Below, piece by piece: positions 52,303 through 60,963 of a DNA stretch of 64,000 bases; the stretch's first letter is position 1; each line of letters begins with the position of its first letter. The DNA is from Caballeronia sp. INDeC2. Its GTDB lineage: Bacteria > Pseudomonadota > Gammaproteobacteria > Burkholderiales > Burkholderiaceae. The stretch spans positions 62,001 through 126,000 of the forward strand of contig NZ_JALQDG010000031.1 in the NCBI RefSeq assembly GCF_023631325.1, written 5' to 3'. The position numbers and the translations under genes were made by a program. The notes below the pieces were generated by a model, which was not told the DNA's origin, made no database searches, and saw only the letters and a program-made list of their open reading frames with translations.

Positions 52303-52607
52303 GCGACATGAATCCGACGCAACGGAAACAAGAAGCCGTCGAAGCGCCCGACGATTCGTTGCATCCGAAACTAAAGCGCCTGTTCCGGCTGCAATGGGAA
52401 CCGGCGCAGGATGCGCACGTGCTGCTTTATCCCGAAGGCATGGTGAAGCTCAATCAAAGCGCGGCGCAGATTCTTCTGCGTTGCGACGGCACGCGCGATA
52501 TTCCCGCGCTCGTCGCGGATCTGGAGCAGGCGTTCAACGCGTCCGGCCTCGGCGACGACGTGCGCGCGTTTATCGCCGGTGCGCGTACGCGCGGCTGGCT
52601 GGAGTAG
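52299..52607 (+). CDS. pqqD: PqqD, PqqA peptide chaperone
   Basis: PqqD of 102 residues, a RiPP-recognition-element protein that binds PqqA and presents it to PqqE. The core is RLFRLQWEPAQDAHVLLYPE and GMVKLNQSAAQILLRCDGTR. The N-terminal 20 residues are a charged extension. It overlaps pqqC and precedes pqqE by four bases. Confidence 0.95.
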   Translation: MSDMNPTQRKQEAVEAPDDSLHPKLKRLFRLQWEPAQDAHVLLYPEGMVKLNQSAAQILLRCDGTRDIPALVADLEQAFNASGLGDDVRAFIAGARTRGWLE

Positions 52608-52611
52608 CGTC

Positions 52612-53808
52612 ATGACCGACTTGTCCGAACCGATCGCAAGACCCGAGCACGAAGGCGCGCCGATTGCGCCGCCGCTGTGGCTGCTCGCGGAGCTGACGTA
52701 TCGCTGTCCGCTGCATTGCGTGTTCTGCTACAACCCGGTGAATTACGCCGACCACACGCGCGAGCTCGATACCGCTCAATGGATCGACGTATTGCGTCAG
52801 GCGCGCGCGCTAGGCGCGGCGCAACTCGGCTTCTCGGGCGGCGAGCCGCTCCTGCGCGACGATCTCGAAACGCTCGTTGCCGAAGCGCGCAAGCTCGGTT
52901 TCTATACGAACCTCATCACGTCGGGCATCGGTCTGACGGAGAAGCGCATCGGCGCATTGCAGGAAGCCGGGCTCGATCACATCCAGCTTTCGTTTCAGGA
53001 TTCGTCACAGGAACTCAACGACTTTCTCTCCAGCACGAAGACCTTCGACTATAAGAAGCGCGTCGCAAGTCTCATCAAGGCGCACGGCTTTCCGATGGTG
53101 CTTAACTGCGTTCTGCATCGCTATAACCTGCCGCATACCGGACGCATCATCGATATGGCGCTCGCGATGGACGCCGAATATCTCGAACTCGCGAACACGC
53201 AATACTACGGCTGGGCGCATGCGAACCGCGCGCAGCTCATGCCGACCAAAGAACAACTCGACGAAGCGGAGGCTGTGGTCGAGCGCTATCGCAACGAGAT
53301 CGGCGACAAGTGCAAGATCTTCTTCGTCGTGCCCGATTACTACGAGCGCCGGCCCAAGCGCTGCATGAACGGCTGGGGCTCGGTGTTTCTCGGCATCGCG
53401 CCCGATGGCGCCGCGCTGCCGTGCCACACCGCGCGCTCGCTGCCCGGCCTCACGTTTCCGAACGTCACCGAGATGCCGCTCAAGGACATCTGGTACGAGA
53501 GCGATGCGTTCAATCGCTTTCGCGGCTTCGGCTGGATGAAGGAGCCGTGCCGCAGTTGCGACGAGAAATCCATCGACATGGGCGGCTGCCGCTGTCAGGC
53601 GTATCTGTTGACGCAAGACCCCGCGAATGCGGACCCGGTGTGCGACAAGTCTCCGCATCACGAGCGCGTGATCGAAGTGGTGCGCGCGGCATCGGCGAGG
53701 CAGGAACCGCAGGAGCAACCCATCGTCTTTCGCAACGATGCGAACTCGAAGCGCATCGCGGCGCTTGCTCGCGACAATGGTTCGAAAGAAGGAGAAGATA
53801 AGCCATGA
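52612..53808 (+). CDS. pqqE: PqqE, radical SAM enzyme that cross-links PqqA
   Basis: Radical SAM enzyme of 398 residues. The [4Fe-4S] motif CPLHCVFC is at residues 32-39, and the C-terminal SPASM region has the cysteines CRSCDEKSIDMGGCRCQA. It forms the carbon-carbon bond between Glu16 and Tyr20 of PqqA. GGAG precedes the ATG at 52612. The stop overlaps the response regulator gene (ATGA), an unusual coupling. Confidence 0.96.
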   Translation: MTDLSEPIARPEHEGAPIAPPLWLLAELTYRCPLHCVFCYNPVNYADHTRELDTAQWIDVLRQARALGAAQLGFSGGEPLLRDDLETLVAEARKLGFYTNLITSGIGLTEKRIGALQEAGLDHIQLSFQDSSQELNDFLSSTKTFDYKKRVASLIKAHGFPMVLNCVLHRYNLPHTGRIIDMALAMDAEYLELANTQYYGWAHANRAQLMPTKEQLDEAEAVVERYRNEIGDKCKIFFVVPDYYERRPKRCMNGWGSVFLGIAPDGAALPCHTARSLPGLTFPNVTEMPLKDIWYESDAFNRFRGFGWMKEPCRSCDEKSIDMGGCRCQAYLLTQDPANADPVCDKSPHHERVIEVVRAASARQEPQEQPIVFRNDANSKRIAALARDNGSKEGEDKP

Positions 53809-54497
53809 TTGCCGACATCTCCGTGCTGCTCGTTGACGATCACGCCGTCGTGCGTGAAGGCTACAAGCGTCTGCTCGAACTGAGTCCCGACGTGAACGTC
53901 GCGGGCGAAGCGGCGGATGCGGCCGAGGCGTATCAGAAGTTTTGCGCGTTGCAGCCGGATGTCGTCGTGATGGATCTCGCGCTGCCCGGCGCGAGCGGCA
54001 TCGAGGCGATGCGGCGCATGCTGGCGCGCGAGCCGCATGCGCATGTGCTGATCTTCAGCGTGCACGAGGAAGCGATCTTCGTGCGGCGCGCGCTCGATGC
54101 CGGGGCGCGCGGCTATGTGACGAAGGCGAGCGCACCCGATGTGCTCGTCGAAGCGGTGCGGTCCGTCGCGCGCCGCATTTCCTATCTGAGTCCCGATGTT
54201 TCGCAGGCGCTCGCGTTGCGCGCAAGCATTCAGGAAGGACGGCAGTTATCCGCGCGCGAGTTCGAGGTGCTGCGTCTGCTCGTGCAGGGTTATACGCTGC
54301 CGAGCATCGCGGAAAAGCTGGGCTTGAGTCAGAAGACGGTCGCGAATCATCAATCGGTGATTCGCCAGAAGTTCGGCGCGGACAACGGCGTGCAACTCGC
54401 GCAGATCGCGAATCGCCTGGGCCTTCACTTCGCCGATTTCGCTTCGTCGGCCGCTGCTTCGTTCGGCACCGAAGTCGGCAACGGCAGCCCTGCCTGA
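53805..54497 (+). CDS. LuxR/NarL-type response regulator
   Basis: Two-component regulator of 230 residues. The receiver domain has the acidic pair Asp11-Asp12 (LLVDDHAVVREGY), the phosphorylated Asp57 (DVVVMDLALPGASG) and Lys in GYVTKAS. The DNA-binding LuxR domain is at about 145-205 (LSAREFEVLRLLVQGYTLPS). It is coupled to pqqE by a four-base overlap and is the last gene of the fhc-pqq operon. Its likely kinase is encoded convergently at 54425. Targets may be C1 genes, by analogy with methanol-sensing two-component systems of methylotrophs. Confidence 0.92.
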   Translation: MIADISVLLVDDHAVVREGYKRLLELSPDVNVAGEAADAAEAYQKFCALQPDVVVMDLALPGASGIEAMRRMLAREPHAHVLIFSVHEEAIFVRRALDAGARGYVTKASAPDVLVEAVRSVARRISYLSPDVSQALALRASIQEGRQLSAREFEVLRLLVQGYTLPSIAEKLGLSQKTVANHQSVIRQKFGADNGVQLAQIANRLGLHFADFASSAAASFGTEVGNGSPA

Positions 54498-55447
54498 GCC
54501 GGCACGCGCGCGCAAAGCAGGAAGCCGCCGCCCGGTTCGCTGGCGATCTGAAACGCGCCGCCGAGCGCTTCGACGCGTTCGCGCATGCCGATCAGACCGA
54601 GCCCGTTGCGCGGCTTCGCGAGATCGACGCCGGGTCCGTCGTCGGCCATCGTCACGACGATTTCCTCGGGCGCGCGCGCGAGATAAATCTCCACGCGTGA
54701 GCGCCGCGCGAACTTCGACACGTTCGTGAGCCCTTCCTGCACGAGCCGATACAGCGTGATATTGAGCGCATCGCTCAGATTGTCGAAGTCGCCGTCGACG
54801 GCGAGCGTGAACGTCGCCTCGGGCAAGCGCTCGCGCCAGCCGTCGACGCAATGTTCGAGCGCGGTCGGCAAGCCGAATTCATCCAGCCCGATGGGACGCA
54901 GCTTGCGAATCATCCCGCCGATCTCGCGATACACGTGCGTCGCGCTTTGCATCAGCGACAGCGACAGCCGATGCACCTCGGCCTCGCGCCCCGCCGACAG
55001 ATCGCGGATGCGCCCCGCATCGAGCGACATCGCGTTGAGATATTGGCCGAGCTCGTCGTGCAGTTCGCGCGCGAGATGGCGGCGCTCGGTTTCCTGCGCG
55101 GCGAGCGCCTGGCTCGCGAGCCGCCGGTTTTCCGCGAGCAGATGCTCGGCTTCTTCCTCCAGCACGCGTCGGCGGCGCACTTCCGATTGCGCTTCGCGAT
55201 AGCGCCGCCACGCGAACCATGCGAAGCCGATGGCGAGCACGACGAGCGTCGGCGGCAATTCGTCGAGCTGGAAGCGCTCGGCGCTGCGTGTCAGGCGAAA
55301 CGCGTACTCGCTGAAATCGAATCGTGCGAAGAGCGCGCCCGCGACGAGCGTGATCGCGATCACGCAGGCCAGATCGCGCCATGCCGGCGAGCGCGGCACG
55401 CGACGGTCGGCGTCTTTAGCGAGAGTGGGCAAAGATTCGGATGGCAT
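54425..55447 (-). CDS. NarL-type sensor histidine kinase
   Basis: Membrane histidine kinase of 340 residues. Two N-terminal transmembrane segments (LACVIAITLVAGALFARF, LPPTLVVLAIGFAWFAW) flank a short external loop. They are followed by the HisKA_3 dimerisation helix with the phosphorylated His in LARELHDELGQYLNAMSLDA, and the ATPase domain with MADDGPGVDL and GLGLIGMRERVEALGG. The best partner is the LuxR-type regulator it overlaps by 73 bp on the opposite strand. Starts at 55477 and 55459 are also open; none has a ribosome site. Confidence 0.9.
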   Translation of the reverse strand: MPSESLPTLAKDADRRVPRSPAWRDLACVIAITLVAGALFARFDFSEYAFRLTRSAERFQLDELPPTLVVLAIGFAWFAWRRYREAQSEVRRRRVLEEEAEHLLAENRRLASQALAAQETERRHLARELHDELGQYLNAMSLDAGRIRDLSAGREAEVHRLSLSLMQSATHVYREIGGMIRKLRPIGLDEFGLPTALEHCVDGWRERLPEATFTLAVDGDFDNLSDALNITLYRLVQEGLTNVSKFARRSRVEIYLARAPEEIVVTMADDGPGVDLAKPRNGLGLIGMRERVEALGGAFQIASEPGGGFLLCARVPAQAGLPLPTSVPNEAAADEAKSAK

Positions 55448-55479
55448 CACGGAATGCATTCTACGCACGGAACGCAATT

Positions 55480-55492
55480 GGGAACGCTTCCC
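55480..55492. promoter_or_regulatory. palindrome between kinase and TonB-receptor genes
   Basis: GGGAA-CGC-TTCCC is a perfect inverted repeat in the 149-bp divergent gap, followed by a second dyad CGGGA-AAAGC-TCCCG about 12 bp downstream. Either may be an operator for the neighbouring two-component system. No recognised consensus is matched. Confidence 0.3.
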
Positions 55493-55596
55493 TGCGCGAT
55501 CGGGAAAAGCTCCCGGTCCACGCGTTCATTCTTATGCGACGCTTTCATTGAAAGAACAATCTCGACGCGTGAGTCGAACGATAAGAGGAGACGACG

Positions 55597-57945
55597 ATGA
55601 AGAGCATGCCGCGCCTGAGCGCGCCCGCGCATCCGTTCAAACCCCGAGCGGGGCTGCGGCTCGTTTTCGGCGGCGCGGTCGCGAGCATCACCGTGGCCGC
55701 GTGGGCGCAAACGCCGCCTTCGACCGATGCGGCACAAGCGCCGCCCGCGGCCTCGGCCACGCAGGCGCAAACGCCGCCGACCACGGAGTTGCCGACGATC
55801 GTCGTCGTCGGCACCACGCCGCTCGTCGGCGTCGGCACGCCGCTCGAAAAAGTGCCCGCGAACGTGCAGACCATCAAGGGCCCGGAGATCGAGGCGCAGC
55901 ACACGCCCACGATCACCAACTACCTGGAAAAGAACGTCGGCAGCGTCGACGCCAACGACGCGCAAGGCAATCCGTGGCAGACCGACATCAACTATCGCGG
56001 CTTCACCGCTTCGCCGCTGCTCGGCACGCCGCAAGGTTTGTCGGTGTTCATGGACGGCGTGCGCATCAACGAGCCGTTCGGCGATGTCGTCAACTGGGAT
56101 CTGATTCCGCAAGCCGCGATCCAGACCATGCAGATCATCCCCGGCTCGAACCCGACATTCGGCCTGAACACGCTCGGCGGCGCGGTCGCGGTGACGACCA
56201 AGAACGGCCGCAGCAATCCGGGCGGCAACGTGGATATCGGCTTCGGCTCGTTCGGGCGCAAGTATGCGCAGCTCGAGCAAGGCGGCGTGATCGGCGATCA
56301 TCTGGATTACTACTTCACCGCGAACATCACGAACGACAACGGCTGGGCCGATCACAATTCGAGCAAGCTGCGCCAGGCGTTCGGCAAGATCCGCTATACC
56401 GACGCCGATACGACCATCTCCGTCTCGATGGGCGGCGCGGACAACACGCTGAACGGCTCGCAGACGATCCCGCGCTCGTTCATGGACAACTTCCGCCAGG
56501 CCTATACGTTCCCCGACACGAACGAGAACCAGGTCGGCTATCTGACGATCAACGCGGAGCACTACTTCACGCCGAACGTGCAGTTGAGCGGCAACGTGTA
56601 TTACCGGCACTATCGAAACAAGAACGTGAGCTCGAACGTCAACGACGATTTCGATCCGGACGGCGACGATGCCGACGAACTCACGCAAGCCTTCAACGAT
56701 CAGTCGGTAATCGTGACGGACAGCTACGGCGCGAGTCTGCAGCTCACGCTGCTCAACAAGCTGTTCGGCCATGACAATCAGTTGATCATCGGCGCGGCGG
56801 GCGACTTCGCGAATTCGCACTTCAGCCAGGCCGAGCAGCCGGCCACGTTCGAAGACAACCGCGCGACCATCGGCACCGGTCCTTTCGCGCCGACCACGGA
56901 CGCGAAGACGCACAACTCGAATCTGGGCATCTACTTCGAGAACACGTTCTCCTTCACCGAGCAATGGTCGATGACGCTCGCCGGCCGCTACAACTGGGCG
57001 AAGGCGACCATCGGCGATGAAAGCGGCGTGCAGCCGCTGCTCGACGGTAATCACACGTTCTCGCGCTTCAATCCAGCAATCGGCTTCAACTGGAATCCGA
57101 CGCCGTACTTCACCGCCTACGCGACCTACAACGAAGGCATGCGCTCGCCGACCGCCATCGAGCTCGCGTGCGCGGACCCGGCCGCGCCCTGCTCGCTGCC
57201 CAACGACTTCATCGCGGACCCGGATCTCAAGCCGGTGATCTCGAAGACGTTCGAGATCGGCGCGCGCGGGCGCATCGGCAACCATACGACATGGAGCGCC
57301 GCGGCCTACAGCACGACGCTCACCGACGATATCCAGTTCGTCAGCAGTCAGGGCGCGGCGAGCACGCTCGGGTATTTTCAGAACGTGGGCAAGACGCGGC
57401 GGCAAGGCTTCGAGCTCGCGGGCCGCACGCAATGGGGACCGGTGGGCGTCGCGGCGAGCTACAGCTATGTGAACGCGACCTATCGCTCGACGTGGACCGA
57501 AAGCAGCGCGAGCAATTCGAGCGCGGACGACGACGGCAACATCGCCGTACATTCGGGCGATCGCATCCCGGGCATTCCGGCGAACACGGTGAAGATGCGC
57601 GTCGACTACAACCCGATATCGCGCTGGAACGTCGGCGCGAATCTTACGTATCGCAGCAACATCTTCGCGCGCGGCGACGAGAACAATCAGGACGCGAACG
57701 GCAGCGTCGCGGGCTATTTTCTGATCGACCTCGACACGACCTACAACGTGACCAAGCAACTGCAGGTCTATGCGACGGTGAAAAACCTGTTGAACAAGCG
57801 CTACGCGAACTTCGCGATTCTCGGCGAGAACTTCTTCAACGGGCCGAACCATACGTTCAGCGGCGGCGATACCCTCAACGAGCAGTTTCTGGGCGTGGGC
57901 GCGCCGCGCGGGGTGTGGGTGGGGATGCGGTATGCGTGGAAGTGA
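55597..57945 (+). CDS. TonB-dependent outer-membrane receptor
   Basis: Outer-membrane receptor of 782 residues with a signal peptide ending AAWAQ, a Pro/Ala/Gln linker and the plug domain (ELPTIVVVGTTPLVGVGTPL, DINYRGFTASPLLGTPQGLS, VFMDGVRINEPFGD). A 22-stranded barrel follows with the terminal aromatic strand VWVGMRYAWK. AGAGGAG lies before the ATG. Ligand unknown. Next to pqq and not far from xox, transport of a lanthanide complex or of PQQ is an attractive guess; iron or other siderophore uptake is the alternative. Confidence 0.9.
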   Translation: MKSMPRLSAPAHPFKPRAGLRLVFGGAVASITVAAWAQTPPSTDAAQAPPAASATQAQTPPTTELPTIVVVGTTPLVGVGTPLEKVPANVQTIKGPEIEAQHTPTITNYLEKNVGSVDANDAQGNPWQTDINYRGFTASPLLGTPQGLSVFMDGVRINEPFGDVVNWDLIPQAAIQTMQIIPGSNPTFGLNTLGGAVAVTTKNGRSNPGGNVDIGFGSFGRKYAQLEQGGVIGDHLDYYFTANITNDNGWADHNSSKLRQAFGKIRYTDADTTISVSMGGADNTLNGSQTIPRSFMDNFRQAYTFPDTNENQVGYLTINAEHYFTPNVQLSGNVYYRHYRNKNVSSNVNDDFDPDGDDADELTQAFNDQSVIVTDSYGASLQLTLLNKLFGHDNQLIIGAAGDFANSHFSQAEQPATFEDNRATIGTGPFAPTTDAKTHNSNLGIYFENTFSFTEQWSMTLAGRYNWAKATIGDESGVQPLLDGNHTFSRFNPAIGFNWNPTPYFTAYATYNEGMRSPTAIELACADPAAPCSLPNDFIADPDLKPVISKTFEIGARGRIGNHTTWSAAAYSTTLTDDIQFVSSQGAASTLGYFQNVGKTRRQGFELAGRTQWGPVGVAASYSYVNATYRSTWTESSASNSSADDDGNIAVHSGDRIPGIPANTVKMRVDYNPISRWNVGANLTYRSNIFARGDENNQDANGSVAGYFLIDLDTTYNVTKQLQVYATVKNLLNKRYANFAILGENFFNGPNHTFSGGDTLNEQFLGVGAPRGVWVGMRYAWK

Positions 57946-57953
57946 TGCGCGCC

Positions 57954-58955
57954 TTAGTCCTGATAGGACTTCCATGGAATACCGCGCGACTGGAGGCCGT
58001 CCCAGAGCGCGACGTTGCAGCGATGTTTGTCTTCCTCGCTGCGCGGATGCTTTTCATCCCACAGGTTCATCCTGTGATTGAGCAAGCCGAGGAGGTTGCC
58101 TTCGAGCGGCGCCGGATCCGCGCCCCAACGCAGTTCGATCTCGGAGAGCGCCACGCCCACGGAGCGATGCAACGCAAGCACATCGACCAAGCTCATTTCG
58201 ATTTCCAGCGGATAGGCGTACAGCTTGTTTATGTTGGCGACGTCGTGTCCTGTCAGGCGCGGGTAGAACGCCGGAAGAATGCGCGCGTACAAGCGGATCT
58301 TCGCCTCATACAGCTTGCCGCTATTCAGATTGAGCGAGGTCATGCCGCCGTGGACGCGATACAGCGTGAGCGCTTCAGGCAGATTCGCGAACCGCGCGCC
58401 ATGCAGCATGCAATCGAACCAGAAGCCGAGATCGTCGACGATGTCGAGGTTCGGGTCGTAGCGGATACCATGTTGCTGCACGAAATCACGCCGAAACATG
58501 GTGCTCGGATTGGCGATGTACGCGTTGCCGAGCAGGAAGCGCGCCTTGATGGTCGCGTCGTCGAGCGGAAAGGAGCTCGTCATGTCGTCTTCGCCGAAAT
58601 GCCGGATTTGCGTGCCGACCATCGTGATATCCGGGTGAGCATCGAGAAACGCGCTCTGCTTTTTCAACCGGTCCGGCTCGGCGATATCGTCGTGATCGAT
58701 ACGCGCGATGTACTCGCCGCGGCACAGACCGAAGGCCCGGTTCGCATTGGCGGGCCGCCCCTGATTGTGTTCGAGCGGGAACACGCGGATACGCGGATCG
58801 TTCAAACCACGCACGAGTTCGAGCGTCGCGTCGGTGCTGGCATCGTCGAGAACGACAATCTCGAAGTCCGCGTCCTGGCGCAGCAACGACTGCAAGGTTT
58901 CGACGATGTACGTTTGCGCGTTATAAGTCGGGACGACTACGGATATTTTCGGCAT
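57954..58955 (-). CDS. Family 2 glycosyltransferase
   Basis: GT-A fold glycosyltransferase of 333 residues starting MPKISVVVPTYNAQTYIVET. It has the nucleotide-sugar and metal residues in VVLDDASTDATLELV and EYIARIDHDDIAEPDRL, and a DDLGFWFDCML acidic segment. It has no transmembrane segments. It probably adds a sugar to a surface polysaccharide, unrelated to C1 metabolism. It is convergent with the TonB receptor gene at an 8-bp gap. Confidence 0.9.
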   Translation of the reverse strand: MPKISVVVPTYNAQTYIVETLQSLLRQDADFEIVVLDDASTDATLELVRGLNDPRIRVFPLEHNQGRPANANRAFGLCRGEYIARIDHDDIAEPDRLKKQSAFLDAHPDITMVGTQIRHFGEDDMTSSFPLDDATIKARFLLGNAYIANPSTMFRRDFVQQHGIRYDPNLDIVDDLGFWFDCMLHGARFANLPEALTLYRVHGGMTSLNLNSGKLYEAKIRLYARILPAFYPRLTGHDVANINKLYAYPLEIEMSLVDVLALHRSVGVALSEIELRWGADPAPLEGNLLGLLNHRMNLWDEKHPRSEEDKHRCNVALWDGLQSRGIPWKSYQD

Positions 58956-59088
58956 GGCTCCGGGCTCGGCGGGCGGATGAAACCGTGCATTGTCCGCCAG
59001 CGGATCGGGTGAAATGTCACATAAAGTCTTTTCCCGATGCTATCAGCCGTCGAGACCGCAAAGCGTTCCGGCTTCTGCAACGACGGGC

Positions 59089-59120
59089 GGCATGAAACGA
59101 AACGGCCGCCCAAGGCGGCC
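59089..59120 (-). terminator. Rho-independent-type terminator after the beta-propeller gene
   Basis: GGCCGCC-CAA-GGCGGCC at 59104-59120 is a perfect 7-bp stem with a three-base loop. On the minus strand it is followed by GTTTCGTTTC, a T-rich tail. It lies 27 bp after the stop codon of the gene ending at 59147. Confidence 0.8.
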
Positions 59121-59146
59121 ATTCCTTGTGAACGATCAAGGGACAA

Positions 59147-60211
59147 TCAACGCCCGACGATCGATCCCGCGCTAGGCGGATACGTCACGATGCCCCATGC
59201 GAGCGGCAGTTCGCCGATCTGCTTGATCTCCTTGTAATCCGAACCGTCGAGCACATAGACCGCGTTCGAGCGTCCGCACGCGAGCAGCAGCTTCGAGCCG
59301 TCCGGCGTGAAGCTGAAATGCCAGCAGCGCTGACCGACGGGCACGTCCTGCATGTGCGCGTAAGTCGAGCCGTCGAACACCTGCAAGGTCTTGTCGCGCG
59401 ATGCCGCTATCAGCAGCCGCTTGCCCGACGGATCGAACGAGACGCCGTACGGGCCGGTCTTCGTGTCGACGGTCTTCAAGGTCTTCAGGCTCGCGCCGTC
59501 GAGCACGACGAACTTGTTCGCGTTCTCGAGCGTGACGACATATTGCTTGCCGTCCGGCGACGCCTTGATGCCGCGCGGACGCGAGCCCTTGTCGAGCTTC
59601 ACCGTGCGCACCGGCTTGCCCGTCCCGACGCGATATACCGACACCGTGTCGTCGCCCTCGTTGGTCACGAGGATCAGCTTTCCATCGGGCGAGAACTCCA
59701 CGCCCTCGGTCTCGTGGCCGCTTTTGACCGAATGCGTGACCTTCATCGTCTTCAGATCGACGATGGCGATTTCCGCGGGCGGCGAGTTGGCGTCGTCGTC
59801 ATCTTTTTCCGGCTGGCCCGGTTTCGGCGGGCCGCCGCTTTCGCCCGGCTCGTAGGTCACATACGCGTAGCCGCCGAACACGCGTACGAACTCGGGATTC
59901 TTGCCGATCTTCACGCGCCGCGCGACCTTGCCCGTCGACGTATCGATCTCGGACAGGTCGCTCGTCGCCTTGTTGGCCACATACAGACGCGTGCCGTCCT
60001 TGTTCAGCGAAAGGCCGCGCGGGCCGTCCTTGCCGACATCCCAGGTCTTCGAGAGCGAGAGGTTGTCGAGATCGATCACGCCGACGCCGGCGTTCTCGGT
60101 CGTCACGTAGGCGGTCGGCGCGGCGGCGTGCGCGAGGCTCGCGGCGAGTGCGAGCGATGGCGCGAACACCGACGCGCAGGCAATGCGCGCCGCCTTGAAT
60201 CTGACTTGCAT
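59147..60211 (-). CDS. Exported YVTN-type beta-propeller protein associated with quinoprotein systems
   Basis: A 354-residue exported protein with a signal peptide (SVFAPSLALAASLAHAAAP) and about seven propeller blades containing repeats such as LYVANKATSDLSEIDTSTG and LILVTNEGDDTVSVYRVGTG. It also has an acidic loop PEKDDDDANSPP at about 145. It matches the PQQ-dependent catabolism-associated propeller family. The ATG at 60211 has GGAGACGACC upstream. A role next to a PQQ dehydrogenase is inferred. Confidence 0.88.
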   Translation of the reverse strand: MQVRFKAARIACASVFAPSLALAASLAHAAAPTAYVTTENAGVGVIDLDNLSLSKTWDVGKDGPRGLSLNKDGTRLYVANKATSDLSEIDTSTGKVARRVKIGKNPEFVRVFGGYAYVTYEPGESGGPPKPGQPEKDDDDANSPPAEIAIVDLKTMKVTHSVKSGHETEGVEFSPDGKLILVTNEGDDTVSVYRVGTGKPVRTVKLDKGSRPRGIKASPDGKQYVVTLENANKFVVLDGASLKTLKTVDTKTGPYGVSFDPSGKRLLIAASRDKTLQVFDGSTYAHMQDVPVGQRCWHFSFTPDGSKLLLACGRSNAVYVLDGSDYKEIKQIGELPLAWGIVTYPPSAGSIVGR

Positions 60212-60383
60212 GGTCGTCTCCGGCGTTTCGTTGGGCTTGTTCGAGTTCGTGTGACGCACGCGCGCGGCGCATCGCAAGGCGCGCGTGTCTGCAAGTCCAA
60301 CTTAGCCCAATCGTCGGCGCCGTGGCAACGGCATCGGCCGGGAGAAATTCCCGAATTCGGCGGAAAAAGCCGCGTCGCGCGAT

Positions 60384-60911
60384 TCAGCGTGTCGCGGATG
60401 CATCGCTCGCAAGCAGATCGACGAGCGCCTTCGCGCCGCGCTTCCACGACAAATCGGTGTTGCCGCGTATGTCGACGGAGCGCTGAAAGAGCATCGCGCC
60501 GCTCGCCGCATCTTCGACGCGCAGGTTCATGTTGAGGATGAGATTGCTGATCTTCTGCACCCAGCACACGCCCACGCGCGACGCGCCCAGTGCCTTCGCC
60601 ACGCGCAGTTCGCAGCCGTTGCACGCGCTCAGGTCCTGCGCGCTCTTCAGCGACGCGATCAGATCGCTTGCGGGCGCGTTGTCGGCGACGCGAAAGAGCG
60701 CGCGCTCGCGCAAGTCGTCGCGCAACGCGCCGCTCACCATCGCGAGGCGCTCCGTCTGAATGCGGTTGATCTCGGCATCGTTGTAGGCCGCGTTGTCGTC
60801 GATGAGCGTGCAGTCGAGCATCGCGATGGATTGCGGCGCGGACTGCGCGAGCGCGCCGCTCATGACGATGGCAAGCGCGATCGCGAGCATCGCGCGTAAC
60901 GTGTGGATCAT
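60384..60911 (-). CDS. DUF3280 exported protein
   Basis: A 175-residue DUF3280 (formerly DUF2380) protein with a signal peptide (AMLAIALAIVMSGALAQSA). The mature part starts IAMLDCTLIDDNAAYNDAEI, and a CNGCELRVAKALGASRVGVC segment holds three of the cysteines. The family is commonly encoded near PQQ dehydrogenases and may be a periplasmic helper. The function is not known. It lies upstream of the propeller gene in the same direction. Confidence 0.82.
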   Translation of the reverse strand: MIHTLRAMLAIALAIVMSGALAQSAPQSIAMLDCTLIDDNAAYNDAEINRIQTERLAMVSGALRDDLRERALFRVADNAPASDLIASLKSAQDLSACNGCELRVAKALGASRVGVCWVQKISNLILNMNLRVEDAASGAMLFQRSVDIRGNTDLSWKRGAKALVDLLASDASATR

Positions 60912-60963
60912 GGTCGTGGCCTCGATGATGTGCCCTTCAACATACCGGTCGGCGAAGCAACGA

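Noticed and set aside
55448..57975. 842-codon antisense frame to the TonB receptor
   Set aside because: Same GC shadow effect; the receptor has a signal peptide, plug and barrel.
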